Shown: positions 33,287-43,120 of the stretch, piece by piece | How the letters are laid out: the number at the start of each line of letters is the position of its first letter | Position numbering within the stretch: position 1 is the stretch's first letter | NCBI GenBank assembly: GCA_023255955.1 | Contig: JAGDWD010000001.1 | Span: 37,171 to 101,170 of the forward strand | Direction: 5' to 3' | From: Desulfurococcales archaeon | Lineage (GTDB): Archaea; Thermoproteota; Thermoprotei_A; Sulfolobales; NBVN01 | DNA length: 64,000 nt | The notes under the pieces: model-generated | What the model was told of the DNA's origin: nothing | The model's input: the letters and a program-made list of their open reading frames with translations, nothing else | Database searches by the model: none | Translations under genes and position numbers: made by a program

Positions 33287-33760
33287 GTGAGACACGGAAT
33301 GTGGGGGAGGACTGTTCCTTGGGGTAGGGTACGCGGTTACGTAATGCTTAAGATACTGGACTTACTTAGCCGGGAGCCTATGCACGGTTATGCGATAATG
33401 AAGAAGCTTGAGGAGGATCTGGGCTTTACCCTCAGCCCTGGGATGCTGTACCCGGTTCTGAGGGAGATGCTTGAGTTGGGGTTTGTAGTGACAGCCGGGT
33501 CTGAGGGTGGTGGTAGGAGGGTGATCACCTATGAGGTGACTCAGCATGGTAGGGAGTTCCTGGAGAGGCATAGAGGGGATTTAGAGTTGTTCGAGGGGAA
33601 GATACGTAGGGTGAGGTATTGTAAGCTGACTGAGTTATTTACGAGGTTGAGGTACGTCCTCAAGAACATAGATAGACTCAGTGACGACGACCTCGAGAGA
33701 CTTAGGAGAGCTGTCTCCTCATTCCTAGAGGAGACCCGAGGTCTGGGGGCCGGTACGTGA
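33287..33760 (+). CDS. PadR-family transcription regulator
   Basis: A 157-residue winged-helix repressor. The PadR core MLKILDLLSREPMHGYAIMKKLEE, FTLSPGMLYPVLREMLELGFV and TYEVTQHGREFLE is clear, followed by a dimerisation helix pair. GTG 33287 is immediately downstream of the GATATATC boxes. It is followed without gap by an ABC-2 exporter (four-base overlap), a common pair in which PadR senses a drug or lipid ligand and controls its efflux. Confidence 0.9.
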   Translation: MRHGMWGRTVPWGRVRGYVMLKILDLLSREPMHGYAIMKKLEEDLGFTLSPGMLYPVLREMLELGFVVTAGSEGGGRRVITYEVTQHGREFLERHRGDLELFEGKIRRVRYCKLTELFTRLRYVLKNIDRLSDDDLERLRRAVSSFLEETRGLGAGT

Positions 33761-34737
33761 GTGACATCATCGTAGTTGAGGACCTAGTTAAGAAGTTCGG
33801 TGATTTAGTGGCTGTTAACGGTGTGAGCCTCAAGATCAGGAAAGGTGAGGTCTTCGCACTCCTAGGCCCGAACGGTGCTGGGAAGACGACCACGATACAC
33901 ATAATATCCACGCTACTTAAGCCGACGAGCGGTAAGGTATCTGTTGCTGGGTACGACGTCGTCAGATCCCCGGACCAGGTGAGGAAGAAGATCGGGATAG
34001 TCTTTCAGGATCCGAGCCTCGACAACCAGCTAACAGGCTACGACAACATGTACATCCACGGCAGGCTCTACGGACTACGCGGGAGGGAGCTTCACGAGAA
34101 GATAGTGAAGCTCCTCGACCTGGTGGAGCTAAAAGACTTCACCTACAAGAAGGTGATGTACTATAGCGGTGGTATGAGGCGCCGACTCGAGATAGCTCGA
34201 AGCCTACTACACGAACCAGAGATACTGATACTGGACGAGCCGACCATAGGTCTCGACCCCCAGTCCAGAGCCAGGATATGGGAATACATAAGGTTCCTGA
34301 AGAAGAGTTACGACATAACGATCCTCATGACGACCCACTACATGGATGAAGCTGAGGAGCTAGCTGATAGAGTAGCAATAATGGATAGAGGTAAGATCCT
34401 AGCTATGGGTACAGCAGAAGAGCTTAAATCCATGCTCGGCCACGACGTGATATACGTCACACTAAACAACGATAACGGGGACATATGCCACTTCTTCAAC
34501 TTCACTAAGAGCTGTAGGTCCCTGGGGGGTGGTAAGATAGAGCTTGTAGTAGATAACGCTAGTAGAGCCCTACCCGAGGTCTTCAGAGTAGTGGAGGTAC
34601 ACGGACTCAGAATCACTGAGGTAAGCTATAGAAGACCCACACTAAACGAAGTATTCCTACATCTCACCGGGCGTGAGCTGAGGGATTCAGGTGAGTCACA
34701 CACCACCCCAGTACTAGCAAGGAGGAGGTGGATGTAG
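33757..34737 (+). CDS. ABC-2 type exporter ATPase (DrrA-like)
   Basis: A 326-residue ATPase with GPNGAGKTTT (about residues 37-46), Q-loop VFQDPSLD, signature YSGGMRRRLEIA, Walker B ILILDEPTIGLDP and switch TTHYMDEAEEL. The extra C-terminal region of about 90 residues after the ATPase core is typical of DrrA/CcmA-like drug-export ATPases. GTG 33757 overlaps padR by four bases. It energises the permease encoded next. Confidence 0.92.
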   Translation: MSDIIVVEDLVKKFGDLVAVNGVSLKIRKGEVFALLGPNGAGKTTTIHIISTLLKPTSGKVSVAGYDVVRSPDQVRKKIGIVFQDPSLDNQLTGYDNMYIHGRLYGLRGRELHEKIVKLLDLVELKDFTYKKVMYYSGGMRRRLEIARSLLHEPEILILDEPTIGLDPQSRARIWEYIRFLKKSYDITILMTTHYMDEAEELADRVAIMDRGKILAMGTAEELKSMLGHDVIYVTLNNDNGDICHFFNFTKSCRSLGGGKIELVVDNASRALPEVFRVVEVHGLRITEVSYRRPTLNEVFLHLTGRELRDSGESHTTPVLARRRWM

Positions 34738-34738
34738 A

Positions 34739-35602
34739 GTGAGCTCATCACTCGATGCGTTACTAGCTATGCTGTATAGGCAGTTAAAGAGGTGGTGGAG
34801 TGCTAGGTCTAGAGTCATAATGACGGTACTTAACCCACTAATATGGATGGTGTTCCTCGGGCTAGGCTGGGGCGGGATATTCAGCTCCCAGAACATCCCC
34901 AACATACCTGGGTTATCGGATATACCGGCTATGGCTGAGGTGATTAGGAAAGCTATCGACAGCTACTTCAAGCAAACCTTCGGTGGTGTGAGCTACGTAA
35001 CATTCATGGTTACAGGTATAGCTGTGATGACGGCATTCATGGGTAGCTTCATCTCAGGTATAAGCGTCATATGGGATAAACAATTCGGCTTCCTCAAGGA
35101 GACCTTAGTAGCTCCAGCACCACGTAGTGTAATCATTACTGGTAGAATAGTTGGGGACAGCATCGTAACCACTCTCCAGTCAATGATCATCGTCCTCCTC
35201 AGCACTGTACTAACAAGCGAGCTAATCCTCACAAACATCCCCCTAGCTATGGCCTACGTCTTCATAGCGTCACTAGGGTTCACATCACTCGGTGTAGTAC
35301 TATCACTGAGGTTCAGCAGTATGGAGGGGTTCCAAATGGTTGTTAACCTACTGACAATGCCTCTAGTCTTCATGAGCGGGGTATTCTACCCAGTAACATC
35401 AATGCCGGACTGGATGAAGGCTTTAACAGTATTCAACCCACTCACCTACGCAGTCCACTCAGTAAGATATTGGCTCGTAGGCTCAAGTACGGGCTTCAAC
35501 TACATGAACCCGTGGACAGACCTAGCAATACTACTAGGATTCACCACCGCAGCACTAAGCCTCGCTGTAAGAGCCTTCAAGAAGGCCACCCTAGAGGACT
35601 AG
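34739..35602 (+). CDS. ABC-2 type permease (DrrB-like)
   Basis: A 287-residue membrane protein with six predicted segments, including IMTVLNPLIWMVFLGLGWGG, TFMVTGIAVMTAFMGSFISG and VYPVTSMPDWMKAL-type region (GVFYPVTSMPDWMK), the last being the conserved motif before the fifth segment in ABC-2 permeases. GTG 34739 follows the ATPase stop after one base. Together they form an exporter of unknown substrate. Confidence 0.9.
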   Translation: MSSSLDALLAMLYRQLKRWWSARSRVIMTVLNPLIWMVFLGLGWGGIFSSQNIPNIPGLSDIPAMAEVIRKAIDSYFKQTFGGVSYVTFMVTGIAVMTAFMGSFISGISVIWDKQFGFLKETLVAPAPRSVIITGRIVGDSIVTTLQSMIIVLLSTVLTSELILTNIPLAMAYVFIASLGFTSLGVVLSLRFSSMEGFQMVVNLLTMPLVFMSGVFYPVTSMPDWMKALTVFNPLTYAVHSVRYWLVGSSTGFNYMNPWTDLAILLGFTTAALSLAVRAFKKATLED

Positions 35603-35888
35603 CAGCACATGACGTCCCACCACATAGGTGCTTAAGCTGGAAGCAGATTCACAGACTCTCAACGGAGCTCTAGGAACTTATTTTTAAAGATACTTAAGGC
35701 TCAACTCGGTTTTTCGAACTAATTAAGTAAAGGTGAAGTAGATAGGATTTAAAACAGAAATAAACAAAAATGGTGAGTTCACTGTCCTCCAGCTGTTGAA
35801 TATCCCGAATTTTGTTGTTCTCGGTATTCTGAAAGTAAGGTACTTAACGATAGTAAAAGCTTAGACATTGAAGAGAAGTAAAAATAAA

Positions 35889-36872
35889 CTAACTTCTTTG
35901 TTCTTCCTTCCTCCACTTTGCTGCGGTCTCCTTAAACTCCCTGCTGAGGATCTCATTTATGTCGGTAGTTCCGTACATTTCTAGTAGCTCGTTCTGTGGT
36001 AGTAGTTCCAGCTCTAGGAGCCTCCACTTCATTAACCCGACTATATCGTTGAATTCCCACCACGTAACACCAAGTTTCTCTAAGGCCCTCACATCACGAG
36101 TCTCCTTAAGCACCTTCAGAGCTTCGTACATTGCTTTAGTAGCAGCGTAGAGAGCTACCATAGGTACTGATATGTATTTTACACCCACCCTCTCCAGCTC
36201 CTGGATAGCGAATGGAGGTGTTCTACCTCCCGGTATTATGTTGAGGGCTACCGGTACCGGTATCTCCTTAACTAACCGCTCCACCTCCTCTATACTCTGT
36301 GGTGCCTCAACGTAAACGTAGTCAGCACCAGCAGCAGCGTAGGCCTTCCCCCTCTCTAAGGCCTCCTCAAGCCCTGCAACACCCCTAGCATCGGTTCTAG
36401 CTCCAATGACCATATCGGGGTCTATCTCGTTTCTAGCTCTTATAGCTGCCTTCACCTTCTGGACCATTTCGTCCTTCGATATCAATCTCTTACCAAGCAT
36501 ATGCCCACACCTTTTTGGCCAGACCTGGTCCTCAATCCTCACACCAGCAGCACCTACTGCCGCGAAGTTGTACACTGTCCAGTATACGTTGAGGGCGTTA
36601 CCGTAACCGGTATCAGCATCCACATCTACAGGTATATTCACGGCGTTGATTATCGTTCTAACTCTCTCAAGCATCTCACCGAAGCTTACGAGACCTATGT
36701 CAGGCTGACCTATTAGCGTAGCTGCTATACCGTACCCAGTCGTTCCAACTACCTCAAAGCCCACCCTCTCTATGAGTATCGCTGAGAGAGCGTCGAAGGC
36801 GCAGGGCCTTAGTAGAGCACCTTCCCTCTCGAACAGCTTTCTAAACTCCCTACCTTTAGACCTTCTAGGCAC
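35889..36872 (-). CDS. Isocitrate lyase/PEP mutase superfamily enzyme
   Basis: A 327-residue TIM-barrel lyase. It shows RPCAFDALSAILIERVGFEV, DADTGYGNALNVY with metal-binding Asp, GVRIEDQVWPKRCGH with the loop cysteine of C-C bond lyases, IGARTDARGV, and NIIPGGRTP. The KRCGH motif (KKCGH in close relatives) indicates a 2-methylisocitrate or 2,3-dimethylmalate lyase type rather than PEP mutase. ATG 36872 overlaps the TRAP permease end by eight bases, so transport of a dicarboxylate-like substrate and its cleavage may be linked. Confidence 0.85.
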   Translation of the reverse strand: MPRRSKGREFRKLFEREGALLRPCAFDALSAILIERVGFEVVGTTGYGIAATLIGQPDIGLVSFGEMLERVRTIINAVNIPVDVDADTGYGNALNVYWTVYNFAAVGAAGVRIEDQVWPKRCGHMLGKRLISKDEMVQKVKAAIRARNEIDPDMVIGARTDARGVAGLEEALERGKAYAAAGADYVYVEAPQSIEEVERLVKEIPVPVALNIIPGGRTPPFAIQELERVGVKYISVPMVALYAATKAMYEALKVLKETRDVRALEKLGVTWWEFNDIVGLMKWRLLELELLPQNELLEMYGTTDINEILSREFKETAAKWRKEEQRS

Positions 36873-38949
36873 CTACACCACCCCTAAACAAGGTCATCCC
36901 CTTATACCTAGAACCCCTAAACATAGTTAAAGCAAGCAATAGCAGGAAGGATGCGAGGACCACAGGTATGAGAACCTTGTAGGCTAAGCTAACTACCGCT
37001 AAGATAGCAATAGCAGCGTAGAGAACCCTCACAACTATTCCGACCTTACCCACTCTCCACAAGACCCCCACATAGGATATCAATATCGATACTAATCCAA
37101 CCACCGTCGTGAGCACGCTGATCACTATCCTCACTACTGTACCGACATCAAAATTCCTCACTACAGTCAATATCATGTTAGGTTCTAACACGAACGACCA
37201 CCCTATAAGCCACGCTCCCAAGGTCATCGTGAACGCCTCCAGGCTCGTACGCCAGAAGTCAGCTTTCGCTAAAGCTGCTGACGCGTAGGACGCTAACGCC
37301 ACTGGGGGAGTTAGTGGTGCGAAGACACCGTAGTAGAATATGAAGAAGTGGAGTACTATCGGTGGTATCCCGAGGAAAGCCGCTAGTGCCCCGAGGATTG
37401 AGACGGTCATTACGTAGACGACGGGGGTTGGAAGCCCGAACCCGAGAAGTATAGCTATAAACATCGTTATCAGTAGCACGATAACTAAGTTACCGCCTGA
37501 GATATCCCAGATTATTCTCCCTAACGTATATGTGAGACCTGACAGAGATAGAACCCCCGCTATAATCCCCGCAGCAGCGCACGTTAGTATTATCGAGGTA
37601 GTCTCCCTGAAAGCCTTAATCATGGCCTCCCCAACCTTAGACGAGATGCTACTATGAGTACCGCCAGCTCCTCGAGACCTTAGAGTCAGGGATATGAGCA
37701 CTAACAGAGCTGAAGTGAGGAAAATAGCTGAGACCAGCGAACCCAAGGATGTAGCTAGCACTATGAACAGCACCGCAACTAAAGCACTTAAAGCTAACCC
37801 CACAATCCTCCGGAAGCGGTACGCGATGATCAGCACTGCCAGTATCGCTGCGCTCAGCGCCGCGGCTCCGGGTTCGAAGCCTAATGCTAGTAAGCCTACC
37901 AGAATCGCTAGAGGTAGTAGGAAGTACATCTCCCTAATAATGAAGGACTTATCTGCTGGTATTTCCTCGTCAGGAAGGCCGCGAAGACCGAGCTTTATGG
38001 CTTGGAGGTCTGTATAGAAGTACAGGTATATGTAGTAGAGAATAGCGGGCACTATAGCGGCTAGCACTACGTGCCAGTATGTTAGTCCTAGGTAGAGCGG
38101 CATTATAAAAGCTGCTGAACCTAGGACTGGTGGAACTATCTGAGCCCCAGTACCGCAAGCAGCAGCTATAGCCGCAGCTACCTCAGCACTGTAACCCACT
38201 CTCCTCATTGCGGGTATGGTGATCGAGCCTATGACAGCGGTATCACCCGTAGCAGAGCCTGTTGACGTTCCAAGTAATGCTGACGCTATAACCGTGACCT
38301 TCGCAGGCCCACCTCTCTTATCTCCTACGGAAGTTAAGGCAAGCCTAGTAAAGTAGTCTGCGATTCCGGAGGCCTCCAAGAAGTTAGCGAAGAGTAGGAA
38401 GACGGCTATCATCGATACGGCTACCTCCAACGGCACGGAGTATATACCAACATTAAACAGGTACAACCTCTCCACAAAGATCTTAATGTCGAAATTCGAG
38501 TCCCACAGTCCGAATAGCGCGAATGATGCCGTTATTACCGCCAATGCTAGCCCGACCTTCCTGCGCACGGCCTCAATTACTAGAACTATCGTGAGTGTAC
38601 CGAAGATTATGTCTGTAGTCGTCGTTATCCCGATCCTTATCGATAGCTCGTGATATATGAGGAACCTATAGAAGGCTGCGGCAAAGGATGCTACCGCTAG
38701 GGCATAATCGAGCGGCCCGATCTTGCCTTTCTTTCTAGCGGGAGTCGTGAGGAATGTGTAGAGTAGGGTTATCGCTAGAAAGAACGACATATTGTGCTGA
38801 CTCGTTAAAACCAGAAATTCCGGTACGGGGATAAAGTGTGATAGTATCGAGAGCACTATGTGGTAGGCTCCGACCGTAATGACGACTAGATAAATCATTG
38901 ATGCTAGTCCTAGTAGATCAAAAAACTTCCTAGCTTTTAGGGAGCTCAT
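36865..38949 (-). CDS. TRAP transporter fused permease, TAXI family
   Basis: A 694-residue membrane protein with about 16 or more hydrophobic segments, the fused small plus large (DctQM-type) permease of TAXI transporters. The family hallmark region is present: GPAKVTVIASALLGTSTGSA followed by DTAVIGSITIPAM, and later GFGLPTPVVYVMT and PPVALASYASAALA. It uses a sodium or proton gradient for solute uptake. ATG 38949, 15 bases after the binding-protein gene. A C-terminal extension of about 90 residues follows the core. Confidence 0.92.
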   Translation of the reverse strand: MSSLKARKFFDLLGLASMIYLVVITVGAYHIVLSILSHFIPVPEFLVLTSQHNMSFFLAITLLYTFLTTPARKKGKIGPLDYALAVASFAAAFYRFLIYHELSIRIGITTTTDIIFGTLTIVLVIEAVRRKVGLALAVITASFALFGLWDSNFDIKIFVERLYLFNVGIYSVPLEVAVSMIAVFLLFANFLEASGIADYFTRLALTSVGDKRGGPAKVTVIASALLGTSTGSATGDTAVIGSITIPAMRRVGYSAEVAAAIAAACGTGAQIVPPVLGSAAFIMPLYLGLTYWHVVLAAIVPAILYYIYLYFYTDLQAIKLGLRGLPDEEIPADKSFIIREMYFLLPLAILVGLLALGFEPGAAALSAAILAVLIIAYRFRRIVGLALSALVAVLFIVLATSLGSLVSAIFLTSALLVLISLTLRSRGAGGTHSSISSKVGEAMIKAFRETTSIILTCAAAGIIAGVLSLSGLTYTLGRIIWDISGGNLVIVLLITMFIAILLGFGLPTPVVYVMTVSILGALAAFLGIPPIVLHFFIFYYGVFAPLTPPVALASYASAALAKADFWRTSLEAFTMTLGAWLIGWSFVLEPNMILTVVRNFDVGTVVRIVISVLTTVVGLVSILISYVGVLWRVGKVGIVVRVLYAAIAILAVVSLAYKVLIPVVLASFLLLLALTMFRGSRYKGMTLFRGGVGA

Positions 38950-38964
38950 CGTAATCCCCCGTTC

Positions 38965-40011
38965 CTACTTCGGCTTAAGGGACTCAGGTATGGTATAGCC
39001 CTTTTCAGAGAAGTACTTATAAGCACCGGGGTGTAGAGGTAGGGTTACACCAGCAAACGGGTTGTTTCTATCTACATCCTTTAGGAAGCTAGCCATAACT
39101 ACGACCTCGTCGAAGCGTTCCCAATACGCCTTAACGAATTTGTATACCATATCTTCCGGAGCATTAGCGTTAGCTATTATTATGGAGGGTATCTTAAGTA
39201 CTTTAACGTCTCTATCCATACCTACATAGCCTTCTTTAGGAATTACTGCCTGACTGAAGAATCCGTACTTACTGATTATCTTACTGGCTAGGTCGTCTGG
39301 GATCTCTGCGAAGGTTATGGGGACTCTCGTACTCAATTCATATATGCTTGGGTTAGGCACGGTAGTGTGGTGTATGAATGCGTCCACCTGCTCGCTCTTG
39401 AAGAGATCCCAGGACTCTGGGTCACCTACGTTTACCTTTATTACCTTATCCCACACACCTGCCTCTTTTAGTATTATCTCCGAGACTACGGCATCCCCGC
39501 TACCTGGTTCACCTATAGCGACCCTCTTACCTGCTAGGTCGTAAACCGTCTTTATACCACTCCCTGAGCGCACGATGAATCCTACAACAAGTGGGTGTAT
39601 AGGTGCAACAAACCTCAATGCTGGATAGGTCTCATTCTTAAAGAACGGCTCAAGCCCGTTATATGCGAAGTGTGCTACTAGAGCTGTCGATAATGATATA
39701 GGGACATCGCCCCTACCAACAGCTCTACAGTTACTAATGGAACCACCACCCGGGATAGCTACTACAGTTATCTCGGGTGAGTACTTAGAGACCACCGCCG
39801 CGATCGCTTGGGCGGCTATGTAGAAAGTTCCGGTGGGAGAACCTGTAGGCATTTTGAAGCTATATTGGAGGGTCGTTGTAGGTGTAGTAGGAGTTGTAGG
39901 TGTTGTAGCCGTAGGTGCTGGGGTGCGAAGAACGTTATAGGCGTATAGGGCACCTATGCTAGCAACTACTATGACGATTATTACAGTAACATACAGTAGC
40001 CTCTTATCCAT
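38965..40011 (-). CDS. TAXI-family TRAP solute-binding protein
   Basis: A 348-residue exported lipoprotein-like or membrane-anchored receptor. The N-terminus is MDKRLLYVTVIIVIVVASIG, a hydrophobic anchor, followed by a Thr/Pro-rich linker (about residues 30-47). The mature part shows the TAXI motif GSPTGTFYIAAQAIAAV, GGGSISNCRAVGRGDV and AIGEPGSGDAVVSE. TAXI receptors are reported to bind small acidic solutes such as glutamate or 2-oxoacids; the ligand here is unknown. It is first in the operon with the permease and the lyase. Confidence 0.9.
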   Translation of the reverse strand: MDKRLLYVTVIIVIVVASIGALYAYNVLRTPAPTATTPTTPTTPTTTLQYSFKMPTGSPTGTFYIAAQAIAAVVSKYSPEITVVAIPGGGSISNCRAVGRGDVPISLSTALVAHFAYNGLEPFFKNETYPALRFVAPIHPLVVGFIVRSGSGIKTVYDLAGKRVAIGEPGSGDAVVSEIILKEAGVWDKVIKVNVGDPESWDLFKSEQVDAFIHHTTVPNPSIYELSTRVPITFAEIPDDLASKIISKYGFFSQAVIPKEGYVGMDRDVKVLKIPSIIIANANAPEDMVYKFVKAYWERFDEVVVMASFLKDVDRNNPFAGVTLPLHPGAYKYFSEKGYTIPESLKPK

Positions 40012-40250
40012 AGTACCACCATCTTCCTACAGAAAAGATGTCTAATAAGGTACGTGCCTAACAAATTTGGCTAACCTTCTACTACCCTCCGGGTGAGGTT
40101 TCCCTTTGCGGATTTATAGTTCCCCTACCCACCTGCTACCCGAGTATCTAATCTTATCTCCTTCAGATATAGGATTTCTATGTTGTAGCTGCCATCACTT
40201 AGGTAATGAACTTATAAGTCTCTCTTAGAAGTTAGGTAAGGGCGGAGAGG

Positions 40251-40970
40251 GTGCCTCATTATGAGGAGATAATCCTCAAGGTTTTCCACGGATCAGACTT
40301 TATAACGAAGCTTAGTAGGACATTTCTTTGTGAGAGTATTTTAACTAACATGTCCCTCACTAATTCCTACACCTTAGGCTTTCTAATTATAGGAAAGTGC
40401 TCCAAAAAAGTCGAGGTCACTGACATCGTGGATCTAGCCAGCTCAAGTAGCGTCATTAAGGAGCTGACAGCTCTTCACAGGAGCCCACCGATCTTCTACA
40501 TTGTGAAACGAAGCTTCGGTGTTCAAAAAGCTCTCTTGGAGGTTGGTGCGTTTAGATCCAGCACGGTCTTTCACGATGTTCACGGTGTTAAGAACTTTAA
40601 GGTGGTTCTAGAGAGCTCTAAGAAGCATACTCTAGCCTCCCTATTGAAAAAGAACGCTCTCGAAGTGGGAGAAAGAGATGTCCGAGTCAGACTAAAGGTG
40701 AAGCGCCACATAATGCGCCTCAACCCCTTCGACCTAAGTCAAGTTGATACATCGAGGAACGTAATAAGAGCGAGCTCCTCCAGCTCCGGCTTGCTGACTC
40801 CGCTAGAGTACCTAGTTCTCAGGAAAGCATATGAGATGGGCTACTTTGATTGGCCTAAGAGATGTTCTCTCGAGCAACTATCTAGGGACCTTAAGCTATC
40901 CAAATCCACCACACTCGAGCACCTGAGGAAGGCTGTTAGAAAGCTGATTGAGGAATACTTCATCTTCTAG
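40251..40970 (+). CDS. Bat-type HTH regulator (HTH_10)
   Basis: A 239-residue regulator whose C-terminus is the bacterio-opsin-activator helix-turn-helix: LTPLEYLVLRKAYEMGYFDW, then SLEQLSRDLKLSKSTTLEHL. The N-terminal 170 residues form the beta-rich ligand region common to archaeal members. GTG 40251 with GGGCGGAGAGG before it and TATA ACTTATAAG at 40209-40217. It is divergent from the TAXI transporter operon and may regulate it. Confidence 0.88.
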   Translation: MPHYEEIILKVFHGSDFITKLSRTFLCESILTNMSLTNSYTLGFLIIGKCSKKVEVTDIVDLASSSSVIKELTALHRSPPIFYIVKRSFGVQKALLEVGAFRSSTVFHDVHGVKNFKVVLESSKKHTLASLLKKNALEVGERDVRVRLKVKRHIMRLNPFDLSQVDTSRNVIRASSSSSGLLTPLEYLVLRKAYEMGYFDWPKRCSLEQLSRDLKLSKSTTLEHLRKAVRKLIEEYFIF

Positions 40971-41290
40971 CTTCCACACTATGGGAGGTGCTATCTAACG
41001 TAGTAAGTAGGTAGTGAGAGAAGGTAGCGTAAGTAGCTGGGAAGCCTACTACAGCTAGGTAGGCGTGAAACATGTTAAGCTCGTTGGGAGGGCTCTTAAA
41101 GTAGGAGTCTCACCAATCCTCCTCGTACCTAGTAAGAAGGTATTGGTGTCCTAGAAAGGTTCCTCGAGCTCCTTAACCCCCCTCATTACGTTTAAGTAAG
41201 CCCCTTCTCTAGGTCTTCGACCCGAGATCAGTTAGCACTAAATAGTACCTCTAATGCTTAAATACCCGTTTAATTCGCGGGGTGGAGGTT
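40971..41290. other. Intergenic region
   Basis: A 320-base space between convergent genes. One short coding-like frame (VKHVKLVGRALKVGVSP, from about 41069 to a TAG near 41153) has no proper context; otherwise I see nothing. Confidence 0.3.
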
Positions 41291-42004
41291 TCAGCACTCG
41301 AGTCTCACAGGTAGGTCGGCATTCCCTAGGGTAACCCACCCCTCCTCATCCAGGTATGAGTTGATTGCTTTGAATACTACTCCCTTCTCGTGTGCGTACC
41401 TCATTACATCGAGTATTTCGGGGTCGCCTGGGCAGTAGGGCTTGAAGCCCTTTACATTGGGTAGGGAAGCCATGAAGATGACGTACGGTCTGTAGGTGCT
41501 TGAATGTTCGGCTAAGGTCTTGATCTGCCTCCTCCCTCTAGTGGTCGGGCAGTCGGGGTATGACGCGTAGTTATTGTCGACCCTCAACACAGCACTCTTC
41601 AACTCAGCAAGCCTCACACCGTCCACGCAGTTGAGGACGTAGTCTATGACCTCACTAGATAGCCTGAAGTTCCTCTTAAGTAGGGTGCACCCACTTAACC
41701 AGGGAATTAAACCCTCGTTAAGTAGGTACTCGAAGATCCTGCCCTGAGTTAAGGTGTCCAGTATTGCGTAGCCCCCTACGTCCTCGACAGCCACTAACCT
41801 GTAGCTGAGCTTTAACCCACCTATAGGGATGCAGAGACCCTCCCTACCGCTAACGAGGTACTCACTTAACCTCCCGGTGTTCGTTAAGTGAGCTGAGCTA
41901 ACCACACCATCCACCACCACCCGAACAGTGAAGCGGTTCAACCTACCGATCAGAGAACACCTAACTAGGTTACCGAGCTTGAAGAGCCTCAATCCCCACC
42001 CCAC
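41291..42004 (-). CDS. sfsA: SfsA-family protein
   Basis: A 237-residue protein with the SfsA motifs AHLTNTGRLSEYL (about residues 39-51), GRIFEYLLNEGLIPWL, AELKSAVLRVDNNYASYPDC with the acidic/lysine nuclease-like pair, and PTTRGRRQIKTL. The SfsA fold contains a PD-(D/E)xK-like core and an OB-like N-terminus and binds nucleic acid in bacteria; its archaeal role is unknown. ATG 42004 gives normal family length. Confidence 0.9.
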   Translation of the reverse strand: MGWGLRLFKLGNLVRCSLIGRLNRFTVRVVVDGVVSSAHLTNTGRLSEYLVSGREGLCIPIGGLKLSYRLVAVEDVGGYAILDTLTQGRIFEYLLNEGLIPWLSGCTLLKRNFRLSSEVIDYVLNCVDGVRLAELKSAVLRVDNNYASYPDCPTTRGRRQIKTLAEHSSTYRPYVIFMASLPNVKGFKPYCPGDPEILDVMRYAHEKGVVFKAINSYLDEEGWVTLGNADLPVRLEC

Positions 42005-42205
42005 GAAACGTTGTGGGAGGAAAATTATTTTAGTTTGTGTTGGACACGTAGGGGTTAGGGCACGACCCAGGTTAGACCTAGTTGAAGAGTTCGATAGTTC
42101 CCCCAGACCTAGCCAGCTCTAACTAGCGTGAGCTACTGATTTAATTAGGAAATTCCGGGGAAGTGGTAGTAAAAATATTTGTGTAGGGTAAAATACGTGT
42201 TGAGA

Positions 42206-43120
42206 TTATGGGAGTAGATCGTTTTCGAATGTGTCAACTATTGTTGGAGTCTGCGGTGCTATAGCGCGGACAATAGCTTTAGCATAATCGAATGCCTCCT
42301 CGATGGTGACGTCTTGAGGCTCATATAGAGCTTTATTTCCGTTATGGTCGTATACGTCTGCCATACCTCTAACTACCCCCTCGTGGATGAAGTAGTACGT
42401 GAAGACCCCGTTTTCTAGGTTGCTGTCCTCGTATGCTAGCCCAGTCTCTGTGGAGGCCATAACTATGATCCTCCCACCCGCCTTCAAGTCAGTCATACCG
42501 CCGGAGTAGCATGAGTCGAAGATGAAGATTATCCTTGTGGTGTCGAAATTCGAGAACATCTGCTTCAGGTCTCCGTCCCAGATTACGCTGCTAGCTGTTG
42601 CTTCCCAAGGTACTATCCCCTCATCAATAGTCTCTCCATCCCCGTCGTTAGCCCTCCCCCTAGCACCATGCCCGCTATAGAAGAATACGACCTCATCACC
42701 CTCGGTCTCATGCTCCCTCAACCAATCAATGGCTTCAATTATATCATTGCGGGTTGCGTTATTGACTTTGTAATCCGATATGAGTAGGAGTATGTGGTCT
42801 CTGCGATAGCCATACACATTGATTAGAGCATTAAGCATGTCTAAAGCATCATCATCGGAATAGTGAATATCATTCGCTTCACCAGCATAGTCCGAGATCC
42901 CTATGATCACAGCCCACCTATCCTCCGGATCTGGGGGAGGATCACCTAGAACACCTGTCGCTACCGGAGCTACTGGTTTGCCCCCACCCTTAGGTCCTTT
43001 AATACTGATTTTCGGAGTTATCTCCACATCGTAGGCTCCATTACTACCCGCACACACCAAGGCCGCTGAGAAAACACTTACAGAGAGTAGAACAAGCACG
43101 AATATAGCGAGTCTTTCCAA
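42206..43120 (-). CDS. Secreted caspase-like (C14/metacaspase-type) peptidase
   Basis: A 304-residue protein with a signal peptide (LAIFVLVLLSVSVFSAALVC) and then a caspase-fold domain: RWAVIIGISDYAG, the first strand; YSDDDALDMLNALI; VVFFYSGHGARG with catalytic H151; and IIFIFDSCYSGGM with catalytic C204. An acidic DGDGETIDEG loop after the histidine (about 160-168) suggests calcium control. The gene is monocistronic between sfsA and a transposon-like hairpin. Secreted caspase-like enzymes with Arg/Lys or Asp specificity occur in several prokaryotes; the target here is unknown. Confidence 0.9.
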   Translation of the reverse strand: MERLAIFVLVLLSVSVFSAALVCAGSNGAYDVEITPKISIKGPKGGGKPVAPVATGVLGDPPPDPEDRWAVIIGISDYAGEANDIHYSDDDALDMLNALINVYGYRRDHILLLISDYKVNNATRNDIIEAIDWLREHETEGDEVVFFYSGHGARGRANDGDGETIDEGIVPWEATASSVIWDGDLKQMFSNFDTTRIIFIFDSCYSGGMTDLKAGGRIIVMASTETGLAYEDSNLENGVFTYYFIHEGVVRGMADVYDHNGNKALYEPQDVTIEEAFDYAKAIVRAIAPQTPTIVDTFENDLLP

